Notes: generated from the letters alone by a model not told the origin. A stretch of DNA of 47,692 nucleotides from Spirochaetales bacterium (GCA_003247345.1 QJZS01000004.1:1-47692), one strand, 5' to 3'. Numbered from the stretch's first letter, positions 36,636 through 46,579 are shown. Made by a program: numbers and translations.

Positions 36636-38434
36636 GCTTTGCTGAGAAAGCCATCTAAGGCTTCCAATACAGAACCGGCAATTGCCATGGCCTTATCACT
36701 GACTGTTGTATGATCCGCGCGTTCGCCGCGCGGATCAATGTCAGCAATCTTGAATCGCTGGGGGACTTCTAGTCCGTTATTCAACAAACCTCTGAGCTTG
36801 CCATCGATGGTTGCCAGTACTTCAGTTTCTCCCACATGTCCAATCACTTGGCCTCGTCTGACGATATCTCCGATATGTGAATCGGAATGAAAGATGCCAG
36901 AAGACGGGCTATGGATAACTCTTTCTTTCCCGAATCCATCGATGATACCTGGAATACCTGTATTCTCGATTGCGGAACCTTCAGTTATTATTCTTCCAAG
37001 GCTATGTCCTCGTTTGGTTTCGATTACCACATCACAATCTTCTTTGGCAACAAACCCAGGCCCCAAGGCAATTACCAATGGGGCATCGGTAATTTTAGTT
37101 CCAAGATTACGTTTTGCTATGATTGCATCGATCACACACATCGGTTTTGCACTGATGATTGTATTTCCCTCTGGATCAGCGAGGATGGGGATAATACCTT
37201 CTTCAAGTAATGAGTATGCTTGCTTCAGATCAATGCATTTCTGAACTTTGAGGCCTTCTATGCTGATATTGTTATCATACATTGCCTGGGCAACGCTTAC
37301 TGTTGTTCTGATAACCGTCGGCTTCTCTATTTCCAACACAATTACTTGATAGCCTGCGCGATGAAGCCGAAGAATCGTACCTGTGGCAAGATCTCCACCA
37401 CCTCTGACAATCACTAACTTACTGGCTTGGTGTTTCAGGCTCTGTCCACCCTTGTGGTTAAATACTTTCATTACCTCAGCGATTACAGATACTGCAATCT
37501 CCTCAGGTGTTTCCGTACCAAGATCCAACCCGATGGGGCAGTGAACCCGTTCCAAATCTCTTTGGCCAAAGTTCATTGCTGACAATAGTTTCTTGGCTTT
37601 ATGTCGGGAACCAAGAACACCAAGGTAAGCAATGTCTCGTGCCAGCAGCAGTCGTGCAGCCTCTTCTCCAAAGGAGTGTGATGCAATGATGCAGGCAGTG
37701 TATTGGGTGGTGGAAACTCTGGAAAGGGCTTCTTTCAAAGTTGGGGCAACTTCGCGTTTCCTTGCATAGGTAAAAAGGTCTTCGGTTGCAAACTCTTCTC
37801 TAGTTTCAACAATCATGGTGGGAATACCCACAAAATGAGCAAGGTCAGCGATTGCTTGGTTTACATGGCCCCCTCCTATTAGGAGAAGATTGTGATAATT
37901 CACAGGTAGGCTGAAATGGCATGACCAGTCATTGGTGATCACCAATTTCCCATCCTTGGTATGCAATATTTCTTGTGCAGCACTAAGAAAAGTAGGATGA
38001 ACATCTCCGATGGTTGCACCGCCTTCACAGAGTCCGAGTAAAGCAACAGTAGGGCGTAATTGAAGGCCAAATACATTGTCTAGTTCATATACTTCCCATC
38101 TTCTGAAGGAAATAAAGGCCGTCCGCTCTTCTTGTGTTGTGCAACGAAGCAGAAATAAATATACGACACCGACGCTTTGTCCTGCTTCTTGTTGGACTGT
38201 AAACTGGACATATTTATATTTTTCCTTGTTTTCTAGCAAACTGATTGCTTGGGAAGAAACGTATGCTTCAAGCTCGCCCCCACCGATAGTTCCGGTAATT
38301 CCTGCTGAAGTATCGACAACCATGGAACCATGGTTTCGGCTGGTAGAACCTTCTGTCTTCAATATTGTCGCATACACAAATTCTTGCTTCTGCTCACTTA
38401 AATAGGCAGCTCTTTCTAGTACGGTGTGTTTCAT
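36632..38434 (-). CDS. yqeB: XdhC-YqeB fusion protein, selenium-dependent molybdenum hydroxylase maturation
   Basis: N-terminal XdhC domains (GTIGGGELEA, LLIGGGHVNQ, CPIGLDLGTETPEEIAVSV) joined in one ORF to the YqeB/EF2563 domain (LVIVRGGGDLATGTILRLHRAGYQVIVLEIEKPTVIRTTVSVAQAMYD). Confidence 0.88.
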   Translation of the reverse strand: MKHTVLERAAYLSEQKQEFVYATILKTEGSTSRNHGSMVVDTSAGITGTIGGGELEAYVSSQAISLLENKEKYKYVQFTVQQEAGQSVGVVYLFLLRCTTQEERTAFISFRRWEVYELDNVFGLQLRPTVALLGLCEGGATIGDVHPTFLSAAQEILHTKDGKLVITNDWSCHFSLPVNYHNLLLIGGGHVNQAIADLAHFVGIPTMIVETREEFATEDLFTYARKREVAPTLKEALSRVSTTQYTACIIASHSFGEEAARLLLARDIAYLGVLGSRHKAKKLLSAMNFGQRDLERVHCPIGLDLGTETPEEIAVSVIAEVMKVFNHKGGQSLKHQASKLVIVRGGGDLATGTILRLHRAGYQVIVLEIEKPTVIRTTVSVAQAMYDNNISIEGLKVQKCIDLKQAYSLLEEGIIPILADPEGNTIISAKPMCVIDAIIAKRNLGTKITDAPLVIALGPGFVAKEDCDVVIETKRGHSLGRIITEGSAIENTGIPGIIDGFGKERVIHSPSSGIFHSDSHIGDIVRRGQVIGHVGETEVLATIDGKLRGLLNNGLEVPQRFKIADIDPRGERADHTTVSDKAMAIAGSVLEALDGFLSKA

Positions 38435-38446
38435 ATAGTTCCCTTT

Positions 38447-39151
38447 TTATATCAGCAGATCTTTTTCCAATGAACCAAAAATAAGAGGGAGCTGTGTGCT
38501 TAATACCCTCATACGTTCAATGTGATTCTCCAAAACGGAATCTGCTTGGTTTCCCAGAATTACTTTTTCCCCAGCCATACGCTTTTGGATTCCTTGGGGA
38601 TGGGCAAGTAACATCTGAAATGTCTTCTCATCAATGGGGGTCGTATCGGTTTCGTCCCAACCAAAACAGTGCTGACCTATAGGCTTCCCCAAAACAGCAA
38701 GTGAAAAAATTGCCAGCGTGGCAGTTGTACATTCGGGAATCACTGGATCTCGATCAGTATGCAATTTCAAACCTTTTGATCTAGCCCCGTCAGCCTCCAA
38801 TAGCATGACATCATACTTGTCAGAAAGCATTGAAAAGTCTTGGAGTCGAGGGGCTTCCATTTTAACGTTTCCCTTTACTGCATAAAATACTCTCTGGCCG
38901 GCGTTGCAGTTATAAGAAAAAATCGAATGGTCATAAAAATATTGGTCGCATTGATAATCTCTTTGCGTAGGATACTGTAATTTTGTGGTTGTGGAAACCA
39001 ATACTCGTTTACCCAGGTGCGCGTAGGCTTCCGCAAGTTTAATCAAGGCTGTAGTTTTTCCACCACTGCCTGTGATACAAATGCATTTCTCATTACCTGA
39101 GAATTGTTGAAGGAGGGCTTTGATCAAGGAGCTCATAATGCACTGTACCAT
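38447..39151 (-). CDS. yqeC: Selenium cofactor biosynthesis protein YqeC-like
   Basis: CICITGSGGKTTALIKLAEAYAHLGKRVLVSTTTKLQYP; LLEADGARSKGLKLH. Confidence 0.88.
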   Translation of the reverse strand: MVQCIMSSLIKALLQQFSGNEKCICITGSGGKTTALIKLAEAYAHLGKRVLVSTTTKLQYPTQRDYQCDQYFYDHSIFSYNCNAGQRVFYAVKGNVKMEAPRLQDFSMLSDKYDVMLLEADGARSKGLKLHTDRDPVIPECTTATLAIFSLAVLGKPIGQHCFGWDETDTTPIDEKTFQMLLAHPQGIQKRMAGEKVILGNQADSVLENHIERMRVLSTQLPLIFGSLEKDLLI

Positions 39152-39227
39152 TGGGGAATAAGTGATGCAATATCTTAGGATTTCTTTGTTAACTAGGAAT
39201 CTGTGATGGTTCTGCTACACTGTATGA

Positions 39228-39845
39228 ATGAAGCAACAGAATGGATTTGTAGGAGTGGATATCATAGGAAATCGTTATGTTTTATGCAGTCTTGATGGGC
39301 AGTTGAAACATCCTCGATACGCCCGTGGTCGCACAGATACGCCTAAAGGCCAAAGAAAGTTTTTCTCTTGCATTGGAGAAGAAGCAAAGGTGATCATTTG
39401 TGAAGGGGAGCTTGCAAGTCTTGCATTGATGATATTGGGAAAAGACCGAGTATGTATCCAAGAAGAAAAATCCTCGTATTCGCTATGGCATGCAGCAGGT
39501 CTTGAAAGAGGAGAGGCTACAGCCTATTTTGCTGCCAAGAATATATCGTCAATTATTGGCCCAGTTGATTTGAATGAAGTGCAGAAATTAAAAATATTGG
39601 AGCTGCAAGGCAAAGTTATGGAGAAAATACAGACTATCGGGGATGAGAGTCAAATAATCATAGATCATATTCTCACGGACTCTGCAACGCCAAAGGATAT
39701 TGATTCTGCTTTTAAAAATGAGTACGACAGTGATTTTATCGAAAATGGATTACTCGAAGAACAACAACCAGAAATTCCTTCAATTTTGGATGGAGATACA
39801 AGTTTTCTTGGAGAAGTGTATGAAACACTGAAGGATATCAAATGA
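39228..39845 (+). CDS. Uncharacterised protein with weak resemblance to the N-terminal DEDD (RNase H-like) domain of IS110-type transposases
   Basis: FVGVDIIGNRYVLCSLDG...KVIICEGELASLALMIL; no catalytic C-terminal domain. Confidence 0.45.
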   Translation: MKQQNGFVGVDIIGNRYVLCSLDGQLKHPRYARGRTDTPKGQRKFFSCIGEEAKVIICEGELASLALMILGKDRVCIQEEKSSYSLWHAAGLERGEATAYFAAKNISSIIGPVDLNEVQKLKILELQGKVMEKIQTIGDESQIIIDHILTDSATPKDIDSAFKNEYDSDFIENGLLEEQQPEIPSILDGDTSFLGEVYETLKDIK

Positions 39846-40526
39846 TCATTGATCCTTGTATGTGTATCCAATGCCCCAAATGGTCTTGATTCTACTTCCA
39901 TATTGTCCCAATTTCTTTCTCAATGTTGCAATCTGTACGTCTATGGAACGGTCGGTAACGGGATAGTCATCCCCTTTGACTTTGGTGATCAACTGGTTTC
40001 TGGTAAATACCTGTTCTTTGTTGGAAACCAGTAAGTAGAGGAGGGCGAATTCAGTAGCAGTCAGCTCAATCTCTTGTCCATCAAGCATGCATTGATGTTT
40101 TTGCTGATCCATGGTCAAACCATCATTCTGCACTATGGTATGGTGATCGGCTTCTTGGGTTCTTCTCATTACAGCCTTGATCTTGCTTGCAAGTACCTTT
40201 GCACTGAAAGGTTTGCTGACATAGTCATCCGCTCCTAGTTCCAGTGCAGTGATAATGTCGCTCTCTTCACCTCTTGCAGAAACAACGATGACTGGTACCG
40301 AGTTGTTCATTCCATAACGAATGGTTTTGATTGTAGTAAGTCCATCCATGACAGGCATCATGATATCGAGAACTATCAGATCGACATGTTGTGATTGCAA
40401 ATGCTCAAGAGCTTGCTTTCCATGTTCTGCTTCCAAGACGGTATATCCCGCTGTACTTAACGTATAACGTTCCAATTCCCTGATATCAGTATCATCTTCT
40501 ACGACCAAAATTGTTTCCATAACCAT
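39846..40526 (-). CDS. OmpR/PhoB family response regulator
   Basis: TILVVEDDTDIRELERYTL, LDIMMPVMDG, DDYVSKPF, C-terminal winged helix RSIDVQIATLRKKLG. Confidence 0.93.
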   Translation of the reverse strand: MVMETILVVEDDTDIRELERYTLSTAGYTVLEAEHGKQALEHLQSQHVDLIVLDIMMPVMDGLTTIKTIRYGMNNSVPVIVVSARGEESDIITALELGADDYVSKPFSAKVLASKIKAVMRRTQEADHHTIVQNDGLTMDQQKHQCMLDGQEIELTATEFALLYLLVSNKEQVFTRNQLITKVKGDDYPVTDRSIDVQIATLRKKLGQYGSRIKTIWGIGYTYKDQ

Positions 40527-40584
40527 ACACTAGTAGAGAAACATAGGAGAAAGCAAGAAGCACATGCTTTATTCACTGATTTTT

Positions 40585-40612
40585 AATAAATAAAGGCGCC
40601 CGAAGGCGCCTT
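40585..40612 (-). terminator. Intrinsic terminator AAGGCGCC-TTCG-GGCGCCTT + T-rich tract
   Basis: 8-bp stem with UUCG loop directly downstream of ackA stop. Confidence 0.85.
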
Positions 40613-40637
40613 GAAATGCAAAGGGTTACCCCTTGGG

Positions 40638-41972
40638 TTATTTGTTTGCAAGAATATTTGCAAGTTCAGGGTTCTTTTCAATGTTTTTCACAAGATCCCT
40701 TGCACGGCTCTTATTAACGTAGCTTTTGTCTTCGAAGGTGTAATGGAAGTTGGTGTGTACATCATAAGTTCCATTCATCAAAGCAAATGCGTCTTCAGTC
40801 ATTACCAATTCTTCGTCAGTAGGGATAACCAGGATCTTTACCTTAGAATCATCGGTGTTGATTTCGAATTCACCGTTACGGCTGGCACAAATATCATTTT
40901 TGTGTGCATCAAGCTTTGCACCGATGATTTCCAAACCATCGCAAGCGCCCAAGCGGACGTGACGAGCCATTTCACCAACACCAGCTGTGAATACAATGGC
41001 ATCCAGCTTGTCACCAAGCAGTGTTGCATATCCACCGATGTACTTTGCAATTCTGCGGCATTCCATCTTGATAGCAAGTGCTGCTTTCTTATCGCCTTCC
41101 TGGCTTGCTTTGAGAACGTCACGACGATCGCTCTTTCCGCAAAGACCAACAAGACCACTCTGCTTGTTAAGGGCAGTGTCCATCTCTTTTGCACTCATTC
41201 CAGTGTTTTCCATCATGTAAGGAATGATTGCTGGATCAAGATCGCCACTTCTGGTTCCCATCACCAACCCTTCAAGCGGGGTGAGTCCCATTGAGGTATC
41301 AACACATACGCCATTCTTTACAGCACAGATTGAGGCACCGTTACCGATATGGCAAATGATGACATTGGTGTCTTCATTCTTCTTTCCAAGCAATACAGCA
41401 GCACGCTTTGCACAGTACAGGTGGCTGGTTCCATGGAAACCATAACGACGTACGTTGTACTTTGTGTACCAGTCGTAAGGGACAGCATACATAAATGCTT
41501 CTTCAGGCATGGTCTGGTGCCAAGCGGTATCAAGAACGATAGCTTGGGGTACATCGGGCATTGCCTTTCTGGCTGCTTCGATACCCATGATGTTTGCAGG
41601 CATATGCAACGGACCAAGGTGAATGACTTCTTTCAGTTTCTCTACAACTTCATCGGTTACCAATTCGGATTTTTTGAAAATCTCTCCACCGTGCAGAACG
41701 CGGTGTCCAACGGCTCCGATTTCCTTGAGGTCCTTAATAACCCCATATTCAGAATCAAGCAACATCTTGATGATTAATTCGATTGCTTCTTTGTGGGTCG
41801 GAGAAGAGAATTTTGCATTATATTCTGCTTTTCCATTGGCTTTGTGTTCAATGGTGGAATACTCTAATCCGATGCGTTCTACGACTCCAACGGCGAGAAT
41901 GTCTTTGTTGGTCCAATCGTAAACTTGGTACTTGGCAGACGAACTGCCGCAGTTCAAGGTCAAAATTACCAT
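40638..41972 (-). CDS. ackA: Acetate kinase
   Basis: [53 protein letters not shown]. Confidence 0.96.
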   Translation of the reverse strand: MVILTLNCGSSSAKYQVYDWTNKDILAVGVVERIGLEYSTIEHKANGKAEYNAKFSSPTHKEAIELIIKMLLDSEYGVIKDLKEIGAVGHRVLHGGEIFKKSELVTDEVVEKLKEVIHLGPLHMPANIMGIEAARKAMPDVPQAIVLDTAWHQTMPEEAFMYAVPYDWYTKYNVRRYGFHGTSHLYCAKRAAVLLGKKNEDTNVIICHIGNGASICAVKNGVCVDTSMGLTPLEGLVMGTRSGDLDPAIIPYMMENTGMSAKEMDTALNKQSGLVGLCGKSDRRDVLKASQEGDKKAALAIKMECRRIAKYIGGYATLLGDKLDAIVFTAGVGEMARHVRLGACDGLEIIGAKLDAHKNDICASRNGEFEINTDDSKVKILVIPTDEELVMTEDAFALMNGTYDVHTNFHYTFEDKSYVNKSRARDLVKNIEKNPELANILANK

Positions 41973-42095
41973 GAATGACTCCTGTTTATCTATTGCTTAT
42001 GCTTATTGAATGTGAATGACACCAAAGTATTAAACCATTATTGGGAAGAATAATCAACATGAAGCATAAAACTAACGAGTAGTTCTTTTCCTGCT

Positions 42096-43106
42096 ATGAA
42101 GGTAGTCAGTTTGTTCTTATTGTTATTTCTTCCATTCTCAGCATATGCAACACAAGAACTCGCAATAACATTTTTGCCGCAGAAAGCGAAGATTTCTATT
42201 GAACATAGTACCCGACAACCAAATACAAGTATTTGCAATGTTATCACCTTTAGCCCAGCTGCAATTTCAATACGACCTTCGATTGATCTTTCAATTGGTC
42301 CTGTTGGTCTTTTTCTTGGCAATAGTACATTTCTTGGTCAGGATTGGTGGTCTAGTACTGTTTCCTATGGAGATGTCTCCTTGTCATACCTACAGGGTAG
42401 TCACAGAAAGACAGCATTTCTTTTTTTGTACCGGAATTGGAAATTACTTTTTAGTAAGAATGAGAGGCACAGGCAATCTGTTTTTCATTTGGAGCGGGGA
42501 GACGAAGTTCAACTTAGCAAGGAAGTTTTTGCTTCACACATCAAACTTAATTTTTCTGCTATCTATGGATCAGGTCAAAGATTTCACCTTAGTCAGGCAT
42601 TACAGTTGGATTTTGGGGAATTGACCTTACGATTACGTAATTTTGGAACAACCTGGATGCAAGAACGAATGCTGAAAGTATCGGCTAAAAGTGATTTGAT
42701 TCGTCTATCTTTGGAAATACAATCCTCTTTGGGGTATAAAGCCGTGTGGGGAGGAAGTTCCCAAATGTATCGCAATAGCAATACCGTTTCTTGCAAAGTG
42801 ATTCTGAAGAATATTGTTATTGATTTTGAGACAAAAACCAGTTTTGAATCAGATGCTGCAGGAGAAAAAACCACAAAGCAAACGTATCTGCTCCAGATTG
42901 GAGCTTGTACGTTTCGTTGGGATATACGGGATGGCTTCCGGGTGGGGTTCACATTGAAACAGGCTTCACTTTTCTTTGGGTGGAACTACTTCTTGTGTTC
43001 TTTTCGATTCTCTGATGCACCGCTTCAGATTGATTTACAGTTTACAAGACAATCTAAGTTGGTATGCACCTGCAGGTATAACTTTACCAGCGACCGATAT
43101 ATTTGA
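42096..43106 (+). CDS. Uncharacterised secreted, beta-rich (outer-membrane-like) protein
   Basis: Signal peptide MKVVSLFLLLFLPFSAYA; alternating aromatic/polar strands; 3' end overlaps murB convergently. Confidence 0.6.
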   Translation: MKVVSLFLLLFLPFSAYATQELAITFLPQKAKISIEHSTRQPNTSICNVITFSPAAISIRPSIDLSIGPVGLFLGNSTFLGQDWWSSTVSYGDVSLSYLQGSHRKTAFLFLYRNWKLLFSKNERHRQSVFHLERGDEVQLSKEVFASHIKLNFSAIYGSGQRFHLSQALQLDFGELTLRLRNFGTTWMQERMLKVSAKSDLIRLSLEIQSSLGYKAVWGGSSQMYRNSNTVSCKVILKNIVIDFETKTSFESDAAGEKTTKQTYLLQIGACTFRWDIRDGFRVGFTLKQASLFFGWNYFLCSFRFSDAPLQIDLQFTRQSKLVCTCRYNFTSDRYI

Positions 43107-44001
43107 TTTCTTCTTCCAAGGTAATTTGAGTTTTATCTTGTACCGTTTGTTTGATTAGGTCGATCAATGCTTTTACATCCGAACTTGTTGCCTTGCCTTC
43201 TGTGTTGACGATGATATTAGCATGAGACGGATTAATGCTAGCCCCTCCCACCGAAGCAGATTTTAAATCACAGGATTCAATCAAGGCCGCCGCTTTATTG
43301 TTGGGTGGATTTTTAAAGATGGAGCCTAGGCTGGGGTAGTCATACAACCCTTTTTGCTTTCGGATTTGTTTCACCTCATCCTTGCGGGTTCTTACTTCAC
43401 TTGTTTGGGTAGTTGGGCGAAGGCGGAATCCTGCTTCGTAGATGATGATGTCCTTGCGTCCCGTAAAAGGGGACCGGCGATAGGAAAAGTCATCCAAATG
43501 GGTCTGCATCCTATGGAGTTTGCCGTCAAAGGTCATGTAGTCAACATAATAGAGTAAGTCTGAGATTTGCACATCATAGGCTCCGCTGTTTCCATACACA
43601 GCACCCCCTACGGTACCAGGGATACCTCCAAGCAACTCTAATCCGCCAAGGCCATCATCTATTGCCTGAGAAATTGCCTTATCCAAGGGACATCCTCCCC
43701 TGACGCAATACATCTCACCTTGTACATGACGCCTTGCAAGGTGCGTGGTAATGATGGTCAGACCAGCAATACCTTGGTCACTGATCAGGGTATTGGTCCC
43801 ACCACCTAAGATGGTGATTTCCAAATTTTGCTCTTGGGCAAACGTAAGCAACATTCGAAGTTCCTCAAAATCCGTAGGATAGGCAGCATATTGTGCGTTT
43901 CCGCCACAATGAATACTAGTGTGGTCCTTGAGATTTAGATTCTCTAAGAGCAAATGTTCAAGGTTGATTTTTTCAATACTATTGCGTACATTGGTATGCA
44001 T
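43084..44001 (-). CDS. murB: UDP-N-acetylmuramate dehydrogenase
   Basis: TILGGGTNTLISDQGI, GLELLGGIPGTVGGAVYGNSGAYD, GSIFKNP, HANIIVNTEGKATSSDV. Confidence 0.94.
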   Translation of the reverse strand: MHTNVRNSIEKINLEHLLLENLNLKDHTSIHCGGNAQYAAYPTDFEELRMLLTFAQEQNLEITILGGGTNTLISDQGIAGLTIITTHLARRHVQGEMYCVRGGCPLDKAISQAIDDGLGGLELLGGIPGTVGGAVYGNSGAYDVQISDLLYYVDYMTFDGKLHRMQTHLDDFSYRRSPFTGRKDIIIYEAGFRLRPTTQTSEVRTRKDEVKQIRKQKGLYDYPSLGSIFKNPPNNKAAALIESCDLKSASVGGASINPSHANIIVNTEGKATSSDVKALIDLIKQTVQDKTQITLEEEIKYIGRW

Positions 44002-44052
44002 GGAGACATCTTACCCCCTTTTTTTGGGGTGGGCAACCTAAAGGAGCTCTGA

Positions 44053-45468
44053 ATGCCTGTCTTTCTTTACAATACCATGAGTCGTAGTTTGGAAACCTTT
44101 CAGCCAATGCAAGGAAATGAAGTAGGTTTGTATTCTTGCGGGCCTACTGTATATAACTATGCCCATATCGGAAATCTGAGAACATTTTTGTTTGAAGATC
44201 TGCTAAAACGTACCCTTCAGGTCTCTGGTTTTACCGTAAACCATGTCATGAATATAACTGATGTAGGTCACCTTACCGGTGACGGAGATGAAGGTGAGGA
44301 TAAGATTGAGAAAATGGCAAACCAGACACATAAGACGGTCTGGGAAATTGCCCAATTTTATACTGATGCATTTTTTAATGATTATGATGCCTTGAATTTG
44401 ATTCGTCCAAAAGTAGTATGTAAAGCCACTGATCATATCCAGCAGATGATTGATCTTATCAAACGTCTGGAGGATGGGGGTCATACCTATGTGAGTGGTG
44501 GAAACGTATATTTCAGCATTGACTCTATCCCTGATTACGGAAAGCTTGCTAGATTGGATCTATCCTCCTTACAGACTGCCGTTCGGGAAGATGTGCAAGC
44601 TGATGACAACAAGAAGAATTCCAAGGATTTTGTTCTGTGGTTTACCAAAAGCAAGCATGGCGAACAAGCCATGATGTGGGATTCTCCCTGGGGAAGGGGT
44701 TTTCCCGGTTGGCATATTGAATGTTCTGCAATGAGTATGTACTACCTTGGTGAAAGTTTTGACATTCACTGTGGAGGCATCGATGCCATTCCTGTTCATC
44801 ACACGAATGAGATAGCCCAAAGCGAGGCTGCAACAGGTAAAGAGTGGGTCAAATATTGGATGCACGGTGAATTCTTGCTTGATGAGACTGGCAAGATGAG
44901 CAAAAGCAAGGGAGAGTTCTTGACCCTTTCCTTACTGAAAAGCAAAGGCTTCGATCCTATGGATTATCGCTATTTCTGCCTTGGGGGGCATTACCGCAGC
45001 CAATTGAAGTTTAGTTTTGAAGCTCTCGAAACGGCTAAAACAGCCCGTTCCAATGTCTATGACCGAATTCGTAGAATGTTGGCAGCTGGTGCAAAAAACA
45101 CTTCACTTGATGGTGAGAAAGCCTTGGAATACAAAAATGCTTTCCTTGAACATATTCAGCATGATTTGAATAGCCCTCGCGCATTAGCCGACCTTTGGGG
45201 TGTGCTTAAGGATGATACTCTTTCGATTGATGAGAAATATTCATTAGCTATGTTTTTCGACCAAGTGTTTGGACTGGGTCTACAAACCATAGAGAAACCT
45301 GAGGAGGAGAGTTTTCCTGAGGAAGCCTTGGCCTTGCTCCAAAAGAGAGTGGAAGCCAAGAAGGAAAAAAATTGGGCACTCGCCGATTCTTTGCGTTCTG
45401 AGCTGGATGCAATGGGTTTCATGGTCAAAGACTCTCCTGCTGGAAGTTCTTTGGAAAAAAAGATGTAA
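44053..45468 (+). CDS. cysS: Cysteinyl-tRNA synthetase
   Basis: CGPTVYNYAHIGNLRTFLFEDLL, FPGWHIECSAMS, GKMSKSKGEF. Confidence 0.97.
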   Translation: MPVFLYNTMSRSLETFQPMQGNEVGLYSCGPTVYNYAHIGNLRTFLFEDLLKRTLQVSGFTVNHVMNITDVGHLTGDGDEGEDKIEKMANQTHKTVWEIAQFYTDAFFNDYDALNLIRPKVVCKATDHIQQMIDLIKRLEDGGHTYVSGGNVYFSIDSIPDYGKLARLDLSSLQTAVREDVQADDNKKNSKDFVLWFTKSKHGEQAMMWDSPWGRGFPGWHIECSAMSMYYLGESFDIHCGGIDAIPVHHTNEIAQSEAATGKEWVKYWMHGEFLLDETGKMSKSKGEFLTLSLLKSKGFDPMDYRYFCLGGHYRSQLKFSFEALETAKTARSNVYDRIRRMLAAGAKNTSLDGEKALEYKNAFLEHIQHDLNSPRALADLWGVLKDDTLSIDEKYSLAMFFDQVFGLGLQTIEKPEEESFPEEALALLQKRVEAKKEKNWALADSLRSELDAMGFMVKDSPAGSSLEKKM

Positions 45469-45495
45469 CTTGGTTACTGGTGAGTTGTTAACGTT

Positions 45496-46014
45496 ATGGA
45501 AATACAGAGCAACGATGAGCGAGCTTTTAGACAGGTCTATGAGCAAGTATTCCCGGTATTGATGCGTGTAGTATATCACGTAACCAATAATCAGGATCTT
45601 GCAGAGGAAATTTGTCAGGAAGCTTTCATCAGGTTCTTTGACAAGGCAATGGAGTTTCCCTCCCTTGATGATGCCAAGTATTGGCTGATCAGGGTGTCGA
45701 AAAATCTAGCCATCAACCAAGTGAAGCGGAAATCCCGTGAGATGAATATGGTGGATAAATTGAAAAAATATCCCACCAACGGGGCAAACCATACTGATGG
45801 TTCGAGTGTGTTGATGGAGAAGGAGACCAAGAAACTGGTACAGGATGCGATTGATCAGCTTCCTGAAAAGTTTCGCCTTGTCATTGTGATGAAAGAATAT
45901 ACTGACATGGATTACAAACAGATTGCCCAAGTGTTGCATATTTCTGAAAGTAACGTAAAGGTTCGAGTATATCGAGCAAGAAAAATGCTCGAGTCGATTC
46001 TCAGCCAGGAGTGA
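45496..46014 (+). CDS. ECF-type RNA polymerase sigma-70 factor
   Basis: NNQDLAEEICQEAFIRFF region 2; YKQIAQVLHISESNVKVRVYRARKML region 4. Confidence 0.92.
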   Translation: MEIQSNDERAFRQVYEQVFPVLMRVVYHVTNNQDLAEEICQEAFIRFFDKAMEFPSLDDAKYWLIRVSKNLAINQVKRKSREMNMVDKLKKYPTNGANHTDGSSVLMEKETKKLVQDAIDQLPEKFRLVIVMKEYTDMDYKQIAQVLHISESNVKVRVYRARKMLESILSQE

Positions 46015-46019
46015 TGTAG

Positions 46020-46556
46020 ATGTGTGTCGATGACGAATTGTTGAATACCTATCTCGATGGTGAGTTGCAGGAGCCCTGGAGAACCCAAGTCCAGGAGCAC
46101 TTGAGCTATTGTAATGCATGTCGCCAACGTCTTGAGCAACTTCGATCCCTTCATGAGAAAATAGCTGATGCTGTTTTGCCTGATGCTGAGATCAAGGCTC
46201 GTCAGGACCGTGTATTACAATATTTTGAGAAAACACGTTTTGATTCTTCATCAAAGAAATTCCATATTTTTCGTAAACGAGTCCAAGTCAGGCTTGTACC
46301 TGCCTTGATAACCAGTGCGGCGGCATTTGTTGTAATATTTATTGGCGCTTTTGTGTTTTTTGGGAACAATTCCCAGCAGGGACAGGAAATCCTCCCTGGG
46401 GTGGCTTCCCCTATAGATAGTGCTCATATCAGGCAAGTTACTGAAATTCAACAGCCTTCTCTTGATGACTTCTCGTTGGACCAGATAATCCAACATCTTG
46501 ACGCAATGGGGTATGCGGTCAAGTTGGAGTTGAAGGCGGTTACTCCTCTTCAGTAG
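46020..46556 (+). CDS. Anti-sigma factor (zf-HC2 type, single TM)
   Basis: LLNTYLDGEL...HLSYCNACRQRL zinc motif; one TM; directly follows the sigma factor. Confidence 0.8.
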   Translation: MCVDDELLNTYLDGELQEPWRTQVQEHLSYCNACRQRLEQLRSLHEKIADAVLPDAEIKARQDRVLQYFEKTRFDSSSKKFHIFRKRVQVRLVPALITSAAAFVVIFIGAFVFFGNNSQQGQEILPGVASPIDSAHIRQVTEIQQPSLDDFSLDQIIQHLDAMGYAVKLELKAVTPLQ

Positions 46557-46579
46557 CATTCTTGTTTGGTTCTCATGTC

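Noticed and set aside
40611-41294. 227-aa plus-strand ORF antisense to ackA
   Set aside because: Fully antisense to a highly conserved gene; no independent coding evidence.
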